Origin: an uncultured Flavobacteriales bacterium
Lineage (GTDB): Bacteria; Bacteroidota; Bacteroidia; Palsa-965
Reading direction: 5' to 3'
DNA length: 45,877 nucleotides
NCBI GenBank assembly: GCA_937974275.1
Contig: CALJIF010000098.1
Coordinates: 1-45,877 of the forward strand
The notes beneath the pieces were generated by a model, which made no database searches, was not told the origin of the DNA, and saw only the letters and a list, made by a program, of their open reading frames with translations. Positions 45,643-45,877 of this stretch are shown piece after piece. A program made the position numbers and the translations under genes. The number at the start of each line of letters is the position of its first letter. The stretch's first letter is position 1.

Positions 45643-45877
45643 TGCTCAAAAGTATCTGCTGGACATTGCAAATGCCATAGATTCCATTTATGAATATCTT
45701 GGTTCAGAACGAAATTTTCATGTCTACGAAACCAATAAGATTATCAGGAGAGCCGTGGAACGGGAATTGGAGATAATCGGAGAAGCCACAAACCGGCTTT
45801 TAAAGCTGGATCCTCTTGTAGACATTACAGACGCCAGACGAATTGCGCGGACGCATGATCAGCATCAACCAGCTCTT
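45632..45877 (+). CDS. hepT: HepT-like (DUF86) RNase toxin, 3' end outside the window
   Basis: 82 residues before the window ends, overlapping the antitoxin gene by 11 bp. YLLDIANAIDSIYEYLG and AVERELEIIGEATNRLLKLDP match the helical start of the DUF86/HepT family. The next segment, where the R-x4-H active site of HepT RNases lies, reads DARRIARTHDQHQPAL. R-I-A-R-T-H fits R-x4-H, but alignment to the usual RN-x-x-x-H-x-Y is unclear. Toxicity cannot be judged from a partial gene. Confidence 0.75.
   Translation, partial: MQHNAQKYLLDIANAIDSIYEYLGSERNFHVYETNKIIRRAVERELEIIGEATNRLLKLDPLVDITDARRIARTHDQHQPAL

Overview
The window comes from a member of the phylum Bacteroidota. The evidence is a 2285-residue secreted protein with SprB-type repeats and a type IX secretion (T9SS) C-terminal sorting domain, TAnnTTTG promoter boxes, very large RHS/YD-repeat proteins with a DUF6443-like region, and a general lack of Shine-Dalgarno sites. 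I cannot resolve order or genus. Coordinates and motifs were read by eye; no search was run.

Region 1 (1-26,400) is a giant polymorphic-toxin (RHS) locus. A tightly packed operon reads rightwards: a cell-surface protein cut by the window edge (3-3893), a second exported protein (3893-4837), a small exported protein (4837-5568) and a 4251-residue RHS protein (5579-18334). The first two junctions are TAATG stop/start overlaps. The RHS protein has a signal peptide, a DUF6443-like segment, a Cys-rich region, about 900 residues of YCF48/BNR-like repeats, YD repeats, the RHS core signature and a C-terminal tip with an HEFGH zinc-protease motif. A small exported candidate immunity gene follows it. 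Two displaced cassettes come next. Each has a copied RHS core without a signal peptide, a different tip, and a small exported or lipoprotein gene with a MORN/YwqK-like character. Each is preceded by the same ~80-bp repeat carrying a hairpin with an A-T to G-C covariation. Blocks of near-identical DNA link the cassettes to the parent gene, so the natural reading is a tip-switching locus with silent toxin/immunity cassettes. A DDE transposase gene (24515-25837) and an RHS-core relic (26236-26403) mark the decayed end of the array.

Region 2 (26,400-32,100) holds intergenic repeat debris, a lipoprotein with a C-terminal CxxCH haem motif, a DEAD-box RNA helicase with a DbpA-type RNA-binding domain, and cytidylate kinase (cmk) divergent from a small membrane protein. 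Several promoter boxes are visible; the cmk box sits so close to ATG that the mRNA may be leaderless.

Region 3 (32,100-39,070) is one T9SS adhesin-like gene with FG-GAP, choice-of-anchor D, HYR and SprB repeats, including an exact 231-bp tandem repeat.

Region 4 (39,070-45,877) is housekeeping and small-operon territory: a PlsC-like acyltransferase, an overlapping five-gene run (DoxX-like, DUF2071, membrane methyltransferase, small membrane protein, GNAT acetyltransferase), a DUF3817 protein, guaB, and at the right edge a MntA/HepT-type nucleotidyltransferase/DUF86 toxin-antitoxin pair, the second gene cut by the window end.
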